From NCBI RefSeq assembly GCF_900520355.1, contig NZ_LS999521.1:3658001-3722000 (forward strand): a DNA stretch of 64,000 nucleotides, written 5' to 3'. The translations under genes were made by a program, and so were the position numbers. This DNA is from Acinetobacter calcoaceticus (GTDB lineage: Bacteria > Pseudomonadota > Gammaproteobacteria > Pseudomonadales > Moraxellaceae). Shown in pieces: positions 10,408 to 21,147 of the stretch (its first letter is position 1; every line of letters begins with the position of its first letter). The notes under the pieces are model-generated. The model searched no databases, was not told the origin of the DNA, and saw nothing but the letters and a program-made list of their open reading frames with translations.

Positions 10408-11043
10408 TTGATTACAGTTTTAGTTGTCGATGACCATGAACTGGTACGTACAGGCATTTGCCGTATGTTAGAAGATCATGCCGATGTTGAAGTAATTGGA
10501 CAGGCCGAGTCTGGTGAGGAAGCTATTGCTATAGTTCGTCAGAAACATCCTCAAGTTGTGCTACTTGATGTCAATATGCCAGGCATCGGCGGTGTAGAGA
10601 CAACACGTCGTTTATTACAAAGTGCACCAGATACAAAAGTTATTGCTGTAAGTGGTTTATCAGAAGAACCATACCCTTCTCTTTTGCTTAAAGCAGGAGC
10701 TAAAGGCTACATCACTAAAGGTGCTCCAATTACAGAAATGGTTCGGGCAATCAATAAAGTCATGCAAGGTGGCAAATACTTCAGTGCCGATATTGCTGAG
10801 CAGTTGGCGAGTTCCTATCTATCGGATACACAACAATCACCTTTTGACGCTCTATCCGAACGAGAAATGCAAGTTGCAATGATGGTTGTAAATTGTATTA
10901 GCGCTCAAGAAATTGCGGACAAACTTTTTGTAAGTGTTAAAACGGTGAATACTTATCGCTACCGTATTTTTGAAAAACTCTCCATTGATAGTGACGTTAA
11001 ACTGACTCATCTTGCGATCCGTTATGGTCTGATCAAACCCTAA
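10408..11043 (+). CDS. gacA: Response regulator GacA (LuxR-type output)
   Basis: The receiver has the phosphorylated Asp at D54 (VVLLDVNMPGIGG), and the C-terminus has a LuxR helix-turn-helix (ALSEREMQ ... VSVKTVNTYRYRIFEKL). The closeness to Pseudomonas GacA is striking (GQAESGEE, SPFDALSERE, KTVNTYRYRIFEKLSI). The start is TTG at 10408, giving 211 residues, because AAAGGAGGT stands just upstream and the protein then begins at the usual ITVLVVDDH; the longer frame from 10327 adds non-homologous residues. It lies only 10 bp before pilS. GacA activates small RNAs that titrate CsrA/RsmA; see the candidate at 59050-59163. Confidence 0.93.
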   Translation: MITVLVVDDHELVRTGICRMLEDHADVEVIGQAESGEEAIAIVRQKHPQVVLLDVNMPGIGGVETTRRLLQSAPDTKVIAVSGLSEEPYPSLLLKAGAKGYITKGAPITEMVRAINKVMQGGKYFSADIAEQLASSYLSDTQQSPFDALSEREMQVAMMVVNCISAQEIADKLFVSVKTVNTYRYRIFEKLSIDSDVKLTHLAIRYGLIKP

Positions 11044-11053
11044 TCAGACTTAT

Positions 11054-12622
11054 ATGCAATTTCCCTTAAACTCATCGTTGTCCCATACGATTTTTCGTTT
11101 GGGCACGTGGTATGGTTTATATCGTCTTATTATTGCGGTTAGCCTCAATATTATTTTGGTTTTAACCGATGCTCAAATCGACAATAGTCTACAGCAACCC
11201 GCTTTATATTCTTACACACTGCTTGGCTATTCCATATTAAGCCTTCTTCAGCTTTTGTGTTTTAAGTTTGTTGCAACTCAGGCAACAAAGCAGCTTATTT
11301 TATTTTTTGTAGTTGATGTTATCTGCCTAAGTTTACTTACATTTTCTGTAGGTGAGCCAAATCTACAACTCAGCTTGCTGTATGTTATTGCTATATTCAC
11401 CTCGGCAATTTTACTCAGCGCAAGAATGTCTTTACTCATTACATTACTTGCGGTCATTGCCGTTATTTACCAACGTTTTGTCGGTAGTTTATTTGACTAC
11501 AATAATCTAAATACGATTGGTAATAGTGCTTTATTAGCCTTCTTATTTTTTGTGGTGCATGGCATCGGACAAATTGCAGTTCAGCGCTTTAAATTACTTG
11601 AGGCGCTAACTTTCCACCAATCCATCGAACTATATCAACTACAAAATATTAACCGCTATATTTTGGAACAAATTGAAGAAGGTTATCTGGTTCTAGATGA
11701 AAACTATGACATTGTTCTAAGTAATCCGGCTGCCTGCTCTCTGTTAGGCATTCCGCCACAATTTGCCAGTGAAAAATATCCTTTAGCTAAATGGCACCCC
11801 GATTTATTTGAAATTCTTAAGTTTGGTAACTTACAAGAAGGTGACCGATTTATTTTTGAATCAAAGCTTTCTGCCTACTCTATTAATATTAAAGTGCAGC
11901 ATCTTGTGGTGCCACAACAGGCATTGACGCTACTCATTTTACAAGATGCACAACACATTAATCAGCAAGCTCAACAACTCAAACTTGCCGCTTTAGGACA
12001 ACTTTCAGCCAGTATTGCACATGAAATCCGCAACCCTCTGGCAGCAATTGTTCAGGCAAATGAATTACTTAAAGATAGTGATTTTGAGCAGCAAAATACT
12101 TTACGCCGTATGATTGGTAAGCAAACAAAACGTATTGATAGTATTGTTCAAGACACATTAGGACTTGCCAGTAGCGAAAGAACTCACCCAATCCAGATTG
12201 AATTAAACGACTTCATAAAGACATTATTAGACGAAGATCTATCGGATGTTAAACATTCTATACAGCTTAAAATCTCTGATTCATCCTTAAAATTATTATT
12301 TGACGAGAAACAACTAAGACAAGTGCTGATTAACCTTGTCAGAAATGCTTTACGACATAATGCACCTGATTCACCCCATGTTTTGATCAACATTCATTCA
12401 CAAACAAATAAAATCTATATTGATGTGATCGATTACGGTGAAGGTGTTTCAAAACGTGATATATCTCAATTATTTAAACCATTTTTTAGTACCGAAATTA
12501 ATGGAACTGGTTTAGGATTATATTTGTCTCATAGTTTTTGTGAGGCAAACCATGCAAAGCTCACGTATGTAGAGCAAAAACAAGGGGCATGCTTCCGAAT
12601 GGCATGCCCAATAATATATTGA
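11054..12622 (+). CDS. pilS: Sensor histidine kinase PilS
   Basis: Membrane kinase of the PilSR two-component system controlling type IV pilin transcription. The 522-residue protein has six predicted membrane segments in its first 180 residues, a PAS-like region (about 195-300), the phosphoacceptor box ASIAHEIRNP (H323) and an HATPase domain (LVRNALRHN, then GTGLGLYLS). It starts 10 bp after gacA and is followed 24 bp later by pilR, so the three genes are probably co-transcribed. Family-typical length; nothing missing. Confidence 0.93.
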   Translation: MQFPLNSSLSHTIFRLGTWYGLYRLIIAVSLNIILVLTDAQIDNSLQQPALYSYTLLGYSILSLLQLLCFKFVATQATKQLILFFVVDVICLSLLTFSVGEPNLQLSLLYVIAIFTSAILLSARMSLLITLLAVIAVIYQRFVGSLFDYNNLNTIGNSALLAFLFFVVHGIGQIAVQRFKLLEALTFHQSIELYQLQNINRYILEQIEEGYLVLDENYDIVLSNPAACSLLGIPPQFASEKYPLAKWHPDLFEILKFGNLQEGDRFIFESKLSAYSINIKVQHLVVPQQALTLLILQDAQHINQQAQQLKLAALGQLSASIAHEIRNPLAAIVQANELLKDSDFEQQNTLRRMIGKQTKRIDSIVQDTLGLASSERTHPIQIELNDFIKTLLDEDLSDVKHSIQLKISDSSLKLLFDEKQLRQVLINLVRNALRHNAPDSPHVLINIHSQTNKIYIDVIDYGEGVSKRDISQLFKPFFSTEINGTGLGLYLSHSFCEANHAKLTYVEQKQGACFRMACPIIY

Positions 12623-12646
12623 TTTTTTTATTAGGTTTTTGGGGAA

Positions 12647-14068
12647 ATGGCAGAACAGCAACCACTAGTTTTGCTTGTAGACGATGAAGAAGATTTGTGC
12701 CTTTTAATGCAAATGACTCTTGCGCGAATGGGGATTAAAACACATCTTGCTTATCGGGTTGAACAGGCCAAACAACTCTTTACTCAGTTTCATTACGATG
12801 CATGCTTAACCGATTTAAACCTACCCGACGGTAGCGGTTTAGAATTAGTTAAACATGTTTCTCAAACTTATTCTCACACACCAATTGCAGTTTTAACTGC
12901 ATACGGCAATATGGATATTGCAATTGCAGCGTTAAAGGCGGGAGCTTTTGACTTTGTAAGTAAACCTATTAACCAAATTCATTTAGATCAGTTATTAAAA
13001 AAAGCGCTAAATCAGCCAAAACCAGAGCATGAGTTCGGTGAAACAACGTTGGAAAATGACCTATTAATCGGACGTTCTCCACCGATACAAAACTTGCGTA
13101 TTGCTATAAAAAAAATAGCTCGTTCCCAAGCTCCTGTGTTTGTTACAGGGGAATCCGGTACAGGTAAAGAAGTTGTTGCTAATCTTATTCACCGTTTGAG
13201 TAACCGCAGCGAAGGTCCATTTATTGCGATTAACTGTGGAGCAATTCCAGCTGAGCTCATGGAAAGTGAACTTTTTGGGCATAAAAAAGGTAGTTTTACT
13301 GGAGCGACCCAAGACAAACAAGGCCTTATTTTATCCGCTCATGGCGGCAGTTTATTTTTAGATGAAATTGCCGAATTGCCTTTAAATATGCAGGTTAAAT
13401 TACTTCGCGCAGTACAAGAGAAAAAAATTCGCCCTGTAGGTTCAGATCAGGAAATCGATGTTGATTTTCGGGTGATCAGCGCCAGCCACCAAGATTTAGA
13501 GTTATTAGTCCGACAAGGCAAATTCCGTCAGGACTTATTTTTCCGTATCCATGTTATGGATATCATGTTGCCACCACTGCGTGAGCGCGGTGGCGATATT
13601 TTGTTATTAGCCCATCACTTTATTCAAAAGGTTTGTCTGGAATGGGAAGTTCCAAGTAAACAATTAACCACGACTGCTGAAACTTATCTATTGCAGCAAG
13701 ATTTTCCGGGTAATGTCCGTGAATTAAGAAATATGATCGAACGCGCTATTACCTTAAGTGATGATGAATGTATTGATTTATCACACTTGAATACGACTCT
13801 TCTCAGAAGCAGTAGCGTTAACTCGCAAATCACCACTAAACCAGTGAATGACACATCAACTGCGATTGCTCAGGCTCGACCAAAATTACCAATGGAAGGC
13901 TTAGAACGCTACTTAGAAAATATTGAAAAAGATATTCTGCTAAATGCATTGGACATGACACATTGGAACCGGACCTTAGCAGCTAAAAAGCTAGGAATGA
14001 CCTTTCGCTCTTTACGCTATCGACTGAAAAAGTTTGGCTTAGATACTGAATTAGGAGAGGAAGTATAA
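12647..14068 (+). CDS. pilR: Sigma-54-dependent response regulator PilR
   Basis: NtrC-type activator that drives pilA from a sigma-54 promoter. Domains in order: receiver (D56 in CLTDLNLP), AAA+ domain with Walker A GESGTGKE (168-175), the sigma-54 contact loop GSFTGA (215-220) and a Walker B LFLDEIAELP. A Fis-type helix-turn-helix at the C-terminus reads NRTLAAKKLGMTFRSLRYRLKKFG. The 473-residue length is normal. It follows pilS, and its stop is only 4 bp from the convergent protease gene, leaving no room for a separate terminator. Confidence 0.95.
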   Translation: MAEQQPLVLLVDDEEDLCLLMQMTLARMGIKTHLAYRVEQAKQLFTQFHYDACLTDLNLPDGSGLELVKHVSQTYSHTPIAVLTAYGNMDIAIAALKAGAFDFVSKPINQIHLDQLLKKALNQPKPEHEFGETTLENDLLIGRSPPIQNLRIAIKKIARSQAPVFVTGESGTGKEVVANLIHRLSNRSEGPFIAINCGAIPAELMESELFGHKKGSFTGATQDKQGLILSAHGGSLFLDEIAELPLNMQVKLLRAVQEKKIRPVGSDQEIDVDFRVISASHQDLELLVRQGKFRQDLFFRIHVMDIMLPPLRERGGDILLLAHHFIQKVCLEWEVPSKQLTTTAETYLLQQDFPGNVRELRNMIERAITLSDDECIDLSHLNTTLLRSSSVNSQITTKPVNDTSTAIAQARPKLPMEGLERYLENIEKDILLNALDMTHWNRTLAAKKLGMTFRSLRYRLKKFGLDTELGEEV

Positions 14069-14072
14069 AAAA

Positions 14073-15257
14073 CTACTTTTTCTTTAGAAATAAGTCTGCA
14101 ACGCGGTCTAAATATACGTCTTCTTTCATTTCTGGGGGCAAAGGATAGCTCTGGTTAGGCTGAATACCTTGCCCTTCAATCATATTGCCATTTGGCGTGT
14201 AGTAATGTGAGACTGTCATTTGTAGTGCCGCGCCACTTGGCAAAGGAAACAGTTTCTGCACGACTCCTTTTCCATAACTTTTCTCGCCCATGACCCATGC
14301 ACGCTGGTGCTCTTTCATGGCCGCAGTAAAAACTTCAGCTGCCGATGCAGAACGATGATTAATTAATATACCTAACTTTATATTCTGAAATTCGTTGCCG
14401 GGCAGAGCCTGAAATTGCTGATTACCTTCTGAACGGCTTTTAGTTGAAACGATAATCCCACTATTTAGAAATAAATCTGCCGACTCGACTGCTGCCGATA
14501 ACAATCCACCCGGATTGTTTCGTAGATCGATTAAAACGGCTTTTAAACGTGGTGAACTATTTTCTTCAATTAATCGTTTAATTTCATTTGCCGTGTCTTG
14601 CTGGAATACTCTAATTTTTAGCACTAAAACCTGATTATGTAGCATTACAGGTTCGATATCGGTTTCTATTTTTTTATTACGGACTAAGTTAATATTTCCA
14701 TTTAACTCTTCTGCTTGCACTTGAAGCGTACTTCCGATAGAACCATAAAGCAGTCCGAACACCTGATCTTGGTTTAAATTTTTTAAGTCTTGATTATCAA
14801 TCTTGAGAATCGCTTGACCATTTCTCAAACCTAATTTGTATGAGTCTGAACCTGTTTTAAGATCACGAATCATCCATTTATGGACATGCAATTCAGGGCT
14901 TAAAGCAAAATCAACAGAGGCGAGGTCACCTTCAGTATATTGAATCAATTGACGATATTCTTCTGCCGACAAATAGCGTGAGTAACGATCAAGCCCACTT
15001 ACCAGCCCTTTAATGGCTTGCTGAAACAAGGCATCGTCAGACTTCACGTCAACGTAATTATCTCGAACGATTCCATAGATTTGAACAAACTGCTGAATCG
15101 ACTCAATCGGTACCTCTGCATAACTATGTTCCGGTTCTTCCGCATCGGAATGCAAAGGTAACAATTTCTCTTTTACAACTGGCGCTGCAAAAGCAAATTG
15201 GCTGCAACACAGCAACATACTTACAATAAGTTTTTTATATTTAATGTGTTGCAGCAT
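14073..15257 (-). CDS. C-terminal processing protease (S41 family, CtpA/Prc-like)
   Basis: A periplasmic serine protease with a signal peptide (to about CSQFAFA, residue 24), an N-terminal helical part, a PDZ domain (about 115-185, with GLRNGQAILKIDNQDL) and the S41 catalytic core. The Ser/Lys dyad is visible as HRSASAAE (S305) and GEKSYGKG (K330). At 394 residues it is of the shorter CtpA class rather than the 680-residue E. coli Prc. Clean start with AAGGTGAT before the ATG. It lies 15 bp downstream of gpmI in the same direction, an arrangement also seen in other gammaproteobacteria. Confidence 0.9.
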   Translation of the reverse strand: MLQHIKYKKLIVSMLLCCSQFAFAAPVVKEKLLPLHSDAEEPEHSYAEVPIESIQQFVQIYGIVRDNYVDVKSDDALFQQAIKGLVSGLDRYSRYLSAEEYRQLIQYTEGDLASVDFALSPELHVHKWMIRDLKTGSDSYKLGLRNGQAILKIDNQDLKNLNQDQVFGLLYGSIGSTLQVQAEELNGNINLVRNKKIETDIEPVMLHNQVLVLKIRVFQQDTANEIKRLIEENSSPRLKAVLIDLRNNPGGLLSAAVESADLFLNSGIIVSTKSRSEGNQQFQALPGNEFQNIKLGILINHRSASAAEVFTAAMKEHQRAWVMGEKSYGKGVVQKLFPLPSGAALQMTVSHYYTPNGNMIEGQGIQPNQSYPLPPEMKEDVYLDRVADLFLKKK

Positions 15258-15272
15258 CCAATCACCTTTGGT

Positions 15273-16820
15273 TTATGCAGATAATGTAATCAGGTTACGT
15301 CCTTGCATTTCAGCAGGAACAGGAATCTGCATTAAATTGAGAATCGTCGGTGCTACATCGGCAAGCACGCCACCTTCTGCAATTGTTGCTTGTGTTGGGC
15401 CAACATAAATAAACGGTACAAGTTCCGTTGTATGTTGCGTGTGAACTTGACCACTTTCGTAGTCTTGCATTTGTTCAACGTTACCATGGTCAGCAGTAAT
15501 CAACATATGGCCTTTCTTTGCCATTACTGCTTCATAGACACGCCCTAAACAAAGATCGACTGCTTCAACTGCTTTAACTGCAGCATCAAAAATACCTGTA
15601 TGACCTACCATATCACCATTGGCATAGTTCACAACCAATAAATCATATTCACCAGAATTAATGGCTTTAACCAATTCATCAGTGACTTCATAAGCACTCA
15701 TTTCAGGCTTAAGGTCATACGTTGCAACGTTTGGAGATGGAATCAAAATACGCTTCTCGCCCGGATATTCATCTTCACGTCCACCACTAAAGAAGAATGT
15801 TACATGAGCATATTTTTCAGTTTCGGCAATACGTAACTGAGTCTTCCCTAAAGAAGATAAATATTCACCTAATGAATTTTTCAATGCTTCTGGCATATAT
15901 GCAACTGGCGCATCAATGCTAGCCTGATAACGGGTTAGCATGACAAATTTAGAAAGGTTCGGTACAACTTTACGCTCAAAACCAGCAAAGTCTTTTTCTA
16001 CAAATGCACGAGTAATTTCACGAGCTCGGTCAGCACGGAAATTCATAAATACAACGCTATCGCCGTCCTGTACTTTAGCAACATCACCAATACGAGTCGC
16101 TTTTACAAACTCATCGTTTTCATTGGCTGCATAAGCTAACTCTAAGCCTTCCACTGCTGTTTGCGCAGTACGAAGTGCCTCGCCTTCGGTCAACAAACGA
16201 TAAGCTTGCTCAACACGATCCCAACGGTTGTCACGGTCCATTGCAAAGTAGCGGCCAATCATGGTCGCTATACGGCCTTGCCCTTGGTATTGAGCAAATA
16301 ATGCATCTAATTTTTCTAAAGACGACTGAGCGCTACGTGGAGGCGTATCACGACCATCAAGGAAAGCATGTAAATAAACTTTTGCACCACGTTTTAATGC
16401 AAGCTCACACATCGCCACAATATGGTCTTCATGTGAATGGACGCCACCATCTGAGAGCAGTCCCATAATATGAACAGCACCACCAACGGCTTTGGCTTTT
16501 TCAACAGCGTCAATTAGCACTTCATGTTTAAAAAAGTCGCCAGTACGAATATCTTTAGTAATACGGGTAAAGTCTTGATACAACACACGACCAGCACCAA
16601 GGTTCATATGGCCAACTTCAGAGTTACCCATTTGTCCATCAGGCAAACCAACATCTTCACCAGAACCAGAAATTAGACTATTTGGGTGCTTTGCTGTCAT
16701 TGCTGCCAAATTCGGTGTTTTTGCTGCAAGAAAGGCATTATCTTCAGTCGCTTCACGGTGTCCGACACCATCCATAATGACCAGAACGTGAGGGATCTTG
16801 CCAGCAGTTGCATCCGTCAT
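15273..16820 (-). CDS. gpmI: 2,3-bisphosphoglycerate-independent phosphoglycerate mutase
   Basis: Interconverts 3- and 2-phosphoglycerate using two metal ions and a phosphoserine intermediate. The 515-residue protein shows IMDGVG near the start (metal ligand Asp), the catalytic Ser in [15 protein letters not shown] (S67), DGRDTPP, and the C-terminal metal motifs ADHGNVEQM and [11 protein letters not shown]. Length and all motifs are typical. It is followed 15 bp later by the S41 protease. Confidence 0.97.
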   Translation of the reverse strand: MTDATAGKIPHVLVIMDGVGHREATEDNAFLAAKTPNLAAMTAKHPNSLISGSGEDVGLPDGQMGNSEVGHMNLGAGRVLYQDFTRITKDIRTGDFFKHEVLIDAVEKAKAVGGAVHIMGLLSDGGVHSHEDHIVAMCELALKRGAKVYLHAFLDGRDTPPRSAQSSLEKLDALFAQYQGQGRIATMIGRYFAMDRDNRWDRVEQAYRLLTEGEALRTAQTAVEGLELAYAANENDEFVKATRIGDVAKVQDGDSVVFMNFRADRAREITRAFVEKDFAGFERKVVPNLSKFVMLTRYQASIDAPVAYMPEALKNSLGEYLSSLGKTQLRIAETEKYAHVTFFFSGGREDEYPGEKRILIPSPNVATYDLKPEMSAYEVTDELVKAINSGEYDLLVVNYANGDMVGHTGIFDAAVKAVEAVDLCLGRVYEAVMAKKGHMLITADHGNVEQMQDYESGQVHTQHTTELVPFIYVGPTQATIAEGGVLADVAPTILNLMQIPVPAEMQGRNLITLSA

Positions 16821-16946
16821 AATCTATTTCTCTTTTGTCTACAATTTCGTCACAATATCTTACCGAATTTTCGGTCAAGACTCTATTTTTTCCTATGGCT
16901 TTCACCAATATCTACGATTGATGAAAGCCATAAATATCAATAATTA

Positions 16947-18017
16947 CTAGCGAGCGCGGTAAAGCAAATAACTTCCGGCACCAAACATTAACAAGATAGG
17001 TACGAGTACAAACCATGCTGGAGATGGGGAATAAACCAAGCTGGCATAGCCCAAGAAATCCTGCAAATAATAGAAACTCAAACCAATAAACAATGCGATC
17101 ACCAAACGGAAACCCATCGATTGCTGGCGTAATGGCCCAAAAATAAATGAACACGCCACGAGAACCAGAGCAATCAATGAAAATGGTGAAGCAACCTTTT
17201 GCCAGAAAGCCAATTGATAAGTCTTTGGAACCTGACTATATTCATCCATATAGCGCATAAAACTAATCAACTGGCTTGGTGATAAATCTTCAGGATCTAA
17301 AGTCACCATGTGCACATATTTCGGCTGTAATGCTAAAGAAAGCGATTGTTCGTCATGGTCATTTTTGATGGCATTTCCTGCCGCCAGAATATCCATTTGT
17401 TCTGCTTTCTTCAAAGCCCATTGACCATCTTTTACGAACTGTCCTTGCTGAGCATTAATTAATGATTGCAAGTAATAGTTCTGGTCAAAATCGACCACTT
17501 GAATATCTTTTAAATTGCCTTGAGAGTTCGCATAGTCGATATAGATAAATCGCTGCCCCTCACGTGACCAATAACCTTTCACTTCGCCTAAAGCAGCGAT
17601 AGAGCGGTGACTTTTAACACTTTCTGCTTTTTCATTGGTATATGGAATAACCCATTCACTTAAAGCAAAAGACAAAATAATAAGCAGTAAAGCTGAGCGC
17701 ATCACCCAACCGACAATACGCCATAAGCTAATACCGGCAGAGCGCATAACAATAAGTTCACTGCTTGTCGCGAGTGATCCTAAACCAATTACAGCACCAA
17801 TCAAGGCAGAAATAGGCAAAATTTCATATAGATAACGAGGCGCCCCCCACAACACATAGATGAGAGCTTGCCATGCGTTATAGTCTGGTTTGAGCTCACC
17901 CAACTCGCCAAGGTATGTAAATAAGATCTGTAAAATCGACAAAACAACTGTGGTGCCAAACATTGCAAGCGCAGTGGTTTTCGTCACATATTTGGCGACT
18001 ATTCGACGTGCTAACAT
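16947..18017 (-). CDS. lptG: LPS export ABC transporter permease LptG
   Basis: One of the two inner-membrane permeases that extract lipopolysaccharide/lipooligosaccharide and feed the LptC-LptA-LptD bridge. The 356-residue protein has three N-terminal helices, a large periplasmic jellyroll domain (about 130-265) and three C-terminal helices (YjgP/YjgQ family). Its ATG shares one base with the lptF stop (TAATG), so translation is coupled. Assigned LptG rather than LptF because it is the second gene and has the SELIVMRSAGISLWRI coupling segment. Confidence 0.93.
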   Translation of the reverse strand: MLARRIVAKYVTKTTALAMFGTTVVLSILQILFTYLGELGELKPDYNAWQALIYVLWGAPRYLYEILPISALIGAVIGLGSLATSSELIVMRSAGISLWRIVGWVMRSALLLIILSFALSEWVIPYTNEKAESVKSHRSIAALGEVKGYWSREGQRFIYIDYANSQGNLKDIQVVDFDQNYYLQSLINAQQGQFVKDGQWALKKAEQMDILAAGNAIKNDHDEQSLSLALQPKYVHMVTLDPEDLSPSQLISFMRYMDEYSQVPKTYQLAFWQKVASPFSLIALVLVACSFIFGPLRQQSMGFRLVIALFIGLSFYYLQDFLGYASLVYSPSPAWFVLVPILLMFGAGSYLLYRAR

Positions 18018-19117
18018 TATAATTTCACTCGCTTGATCTGTTTCTTGATTTTTGGTGCCAACTTCTGTTTACGTGAAAATAAGGCAGCTGCAACGCCATA
18101 AACAACCAACACGGCAGGATAAGCCCAAATATCGAGTTCTTCTTTACTAATACGAGTCTTGATTGCAATCATTAATACGATCAGACTGGAAAAAATAAAA
18201 ACCGCCGGAATAAGACGATAATAACGACCTTGTCTTGGGCTCACCTCAGACAATGCCACAGAAAGCATTAAAGCAATAAGAATGGTGAATGGTCCAAACA
18301 AACGCCATCCCAACTCACTTCTTATCACTGGATCATTCGTTTTTGAAAAAAGTTTAGTCGTTGATAATGCTTCTACGTCTCCACTTTCAAACTTAACATC
18401 TTTGTCATTTTCTAAACGTAGACGATAAGACTGAAACTCTGCTTGTGTATATTTTGGTTGTCCCGGAAATATTTCATAACGGCGGCCTTGCACCAGATCA
18501 ACCACATTGGCTGTATCATTTGCGACTTCTACACGAGTCGCTTCTTTTGCCAAAATCATGACATCTGGCTTATCTTCTTTGGTAGCGCGTTGATAAAAGA
18601 AAATGTCTTTTAGATTTTTTCGATCTTCAGATAGCGAACCTGCATAAATCGTATAGGGTCCAGAAGAAATAAATTCTCTTGGGCGAACCAAATCAAAACC
18701 TGTCCGAACCGCTTGAGTGGTGGTTAATTTTTCAAACTCACGTAATCCCCACGGCGTCATCCAGAGCATAAGCACAGACTGACAAACCATATAAACAAGT
18801 GTCATTGGAATAAGTAGTCGCGCCAATTGATGACGACTCACACCACTACCATTCAGGACTGCCATTTCATGGTCAACATATAAGCGACCAAACACCAACA
18901 TTAAACCAATAAAAAAACCCAGTGGTAAAATGAGTGTTAGAAATTCAGGTAAACGATACCCAATGATGCTAAACAAGATACTGGCATCTAAACGCCCCTG
19001 CGCCGCCACACCAAAGTATTTGATCAGACGACCACCCATCATGATTAAGGTCAATAAGGAAATGACCACTAATGAGGTAGAGACAACTTGCTTGACGAGA
19101 TAACGCCGAATAATCAA
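18017..19117 (-). CDS. lptF: LPS export ABC transporter permease LptF
   Basis: Partner permease of LptG in the LptB2FG complex. The 366-residue YjgP/YjgQ-family protein has N-terminal helices, the coupling stretch HEMAVLNGSGVSRHQLARL, a periplasmic domain with ATRVEVANDTANVVDLVQGRRYE, and C-terminal helices ending in a basic tail. It is the first gene of lptFG and is divergent from pepA with 143 bp between starts, as in E. coli, which should hold both promoters. Confidence 0.93.
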   Translation of the reverse strand: MIIRRYLVKQVVSTSLVVISLLTLIMMGGRLIKYFGVAAQGRLDASILFSIIGYRLPEFLTLILPLGFFIGLMLVFGRLYVDHEMAVLNGSGVSRHQLARLLIPMTLVYMVCQSVLMLWMTPWGLREFEKLTTTQAVRTGFDLVRPREFISSGPYTIYAGSLSEDRKNLKDIFFYQRATKEDKPDVMILAKEATRVEVANDTANVVDLVQGRRYEIFPGQPKYTQAEFQSYRLRLENDKDVKFESGDVEALSTTKLFSKTNDPVIRSELGWRLFGPFTILIALMLSVALSEVSPRQGRYYRLIPAVFIFSSLIVLMIAIKTRISKEELDIWAYPAVLVVYGVAAALFSRKQKLAPKIKKQIKRVKL

Positions 19118-19260
19118 AGTAATACTTCCAAAAGGCTAATCGGGACGACTGCTAGTTTACCCGAATGTTAAAAATATAAAACCGCACATTGCAACGCTAT
19201 GCTTGAAAGTGTTTCAATGTTTTAATTCATCATAACTTTCTATAGGCAATCACGGCAGCC

Positions 19261-20709
19261 ATGAAATTTACAACTTATACAACTTTTCCCGAACAGACAT
19301 CTAATGAATCTTTGTGGATTTTAGTTGATTCAGAACAGCTACAAAGCAACATCAACACATATCAAATCAATAACCTAGAAAGCGTTCTTACTGCTACCCA
19401 ATTTAAAGGCAACCTTAATGAAACTCTGCCACTATTTGGTCAGATTTCAAATCAGCCTCACAGCCAATTACTTGGCTTAGGAAAAACAGCCGAACTTCAG
19501 GCAGTTAAGCTCGCTAAACTTGCTCAAACTATTATCAAATCGACACAAAATAAATTTAAGCATATCGCAATTGATATTGCTGCTTTACCTGTCGAGCACC
19601 ATTATTTATTTGCTTTAAGCTTAACTCAAGCAGCTTATGGTTATGATGAGTTTAAATCGAAAAAAAATGAATTTGTGTTACAACAGGTTGATTTAATTAG
19701 TTCAACGACTAGCCTAGATAAACAACAACTGGCGTTAGTACATGCGGTACAGTCTGGTCAGTCTTACGCGCGTGACCTTGGTAATCGTCCGGGTAATATT
19801 TGTTTCCCTGAATATTTGGCAGAACAGGCTCTAGCTTTAGCGGCAGAATTCCCTGACTTACTTAAAGTCACTGTTTTAAATGAGCAGCAAATGGCTGATT
19901 TAGGCATGTATGCTTTTCTTGCAGTGAGTAAAGGATCTGAACGTCCGGGTCGCATTGTAACTCTCGAATATCAAGCACAGATTGATCAAGCTCCAGTTGT
20001 TCTAGTCGGTAAAGGCGTAACTTTTGATACAGGTGGTATTTCTTTAAAACCAGGCCTTGGCATGGATGAAATGAAATTCGATATGTGCGGTGCAGCCTCT
20101 GTACTGGGTACCATTCGTGCACTATGCGAAGCAAAACTTCCTATTCATGTGGTAGGCGCAATTGCAGCAGCAGAAAATATGCCTTCTGGCAAAGCAACCC
20201 GTCCAGGCGATATTGTAACCACCATGAGCGGACAAACTGTTGAAATTTTAAATACAGATGCTGAAGGACGTTTGGTCCTGTGTGACACATTGACCTATAT
20301 CAAACGCTTCAATCCAGCAGTAGTGGTGGATATTGCGACGTTAACAGGTGCGTGTGTAGTTGCTTTGGGCAAAGTACTCAGTGGTTTGTTCTCACCAGAT
20401 GATGCCTTGGCAGCTGAACTTCAACAAGCGGGTGAGCAGTCTTTTGACCGTGTATGGCGTATGCCAGTGATTGATGATTATCAAGAGTTGCTTGATTCAC
20501 CATTTGCAGATATTGCGAACATCGGCGGTCCATACGGCGGTGCGATTACGGCTGCATGTTTCCTTGAGCGCTTTACACGTGAGTATCGTTGGGCTCACTT
20601 AGATGTAGCAGGAACAGCATGGCTTTCTGGTCCAGCTAAAGGCGCAACTGGTCGTCCAGTACCACTCCTCATGCAATTTTTAGCAAATCGTGTAAATACG
20701 AATGGCTAA
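19261..20709 (+). CDS. pepA: Leucyl aminopeptidase PepA (M17)
   Basis: Di-zinc/manganese cytosolic aminopeptidase. The 482-residue protein has a variable N-terminal domain and the M17 catalytic domain with [15 protein letters not shown] and the signature [10 protein letters not shown]. The arginine-containing [13 protein letters not shown] loop is also present. In some bacteria PepA also binds DNA as a Xer accessory protein or pyrimidine regulator; nothing here tests that. It is divergent from lptF and overlaps holC by 8 bp, a common pepA-holC arrangement. Confidence 0.95.
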   Translation: MKFTTYTTFPEQTSNESLWILVDSEQLQSNINTYQINNLESVLTATQFKGNLNETLPLFGQISNQPHSQLLGLGKTAELQAVKLAKLAQTIIKSTQNKFKHIAIDIAALPVEHHYLFALSLTQAAYGYDEFKSKKNEFVLQQVDLISSTTSLDKQQLALVHAVQSGQSYARDLGNRPGNICFPEYLAEQALALAAEFPDLLKVTVLNEQQMADLGMYAFLAVSKGSERPGRIVTLEYQAQIDQAPVVLVGKGVTFDTGGISLKPGLGMDEMKFDMCGAASVLGTIRALCEAKLPIHVVGAIAAAENMPSGKATRPGDIVTTMSGQTVEILNTDAEGRLVLCDTLTYIKRFNPAVVVDIATLTGACVVALGKVLSGLFSPDDALAAELQQAGEQSFDRVWRMPVIDDYQELLDSPFADIANIGGPYGGAITAACFLERFTREYRWAHLDVAGTAWLSGPAKGATGRPVPLLMQFLANRVNTNG

Positions 20710-21109
20710 AGTTAGTTTTTATCTGTTTGAAACCAGTGAAGAACGGCAAGTCGATAGTGCTTGCCGTTTATGCCGAAAAATTTTACAAAAGCATCCTAAA
20801 ATCTGGTGGTATTGCCCAGATGTGCAGCTACAACAAACTCTTGATGAAAGATTATGGGATTTCGACCCTGTTAGTTTCATTGCGCATGGGGTTGATCAAG
20901 CTGATGCTGCTGTATGTATTTCGGCTAAACAACCACTTGAACAAGGCTTGTTAGTATTTAATTTTAACAATCATGCACTTGAACAAGTTGATCATTTTAG
21001 CCACATTATAGAAATTGTTGAAAATAATGAAACAGCCAAGCAAATTGGTCGAGAAAAATTTAAAATGTATCGCCGTTTGGGTATAGAACCGCGGACCTTT
21101 AAATTATAA
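20702..21109 (+). CDS. holC: DNA polymerase III chi subunit HolC
   Basis: The chi subunit links the clamp loader to single-strand binding protein. The 135-residue product matches the family: [10 protein letters not shown] at the start, [21 protein letters not shown], then [14 protein letters not shown]. The C-terminus reads [17 protein letters not shown]. It begins inside the last codons of pepA (8-bp overlap), so it is probably translated by coupling. Confidence 0.92.
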   Translation: MAKVSFYLFETSEERQVDSACRLCRKILQKHPKIWWYCPDVQLQQTLDERLWDFDPVSFIAHGVDQADAAVCISAKQPLEQGLLVFNFNNHALEQVDHFSHIIEIVENNETAKQIGREKFKMYRRLGIEPRTFKL

Positions 21110-21147
21110 CGCGCTAAAATGTAAATACTGTTGAACAAAGGAGAAGC

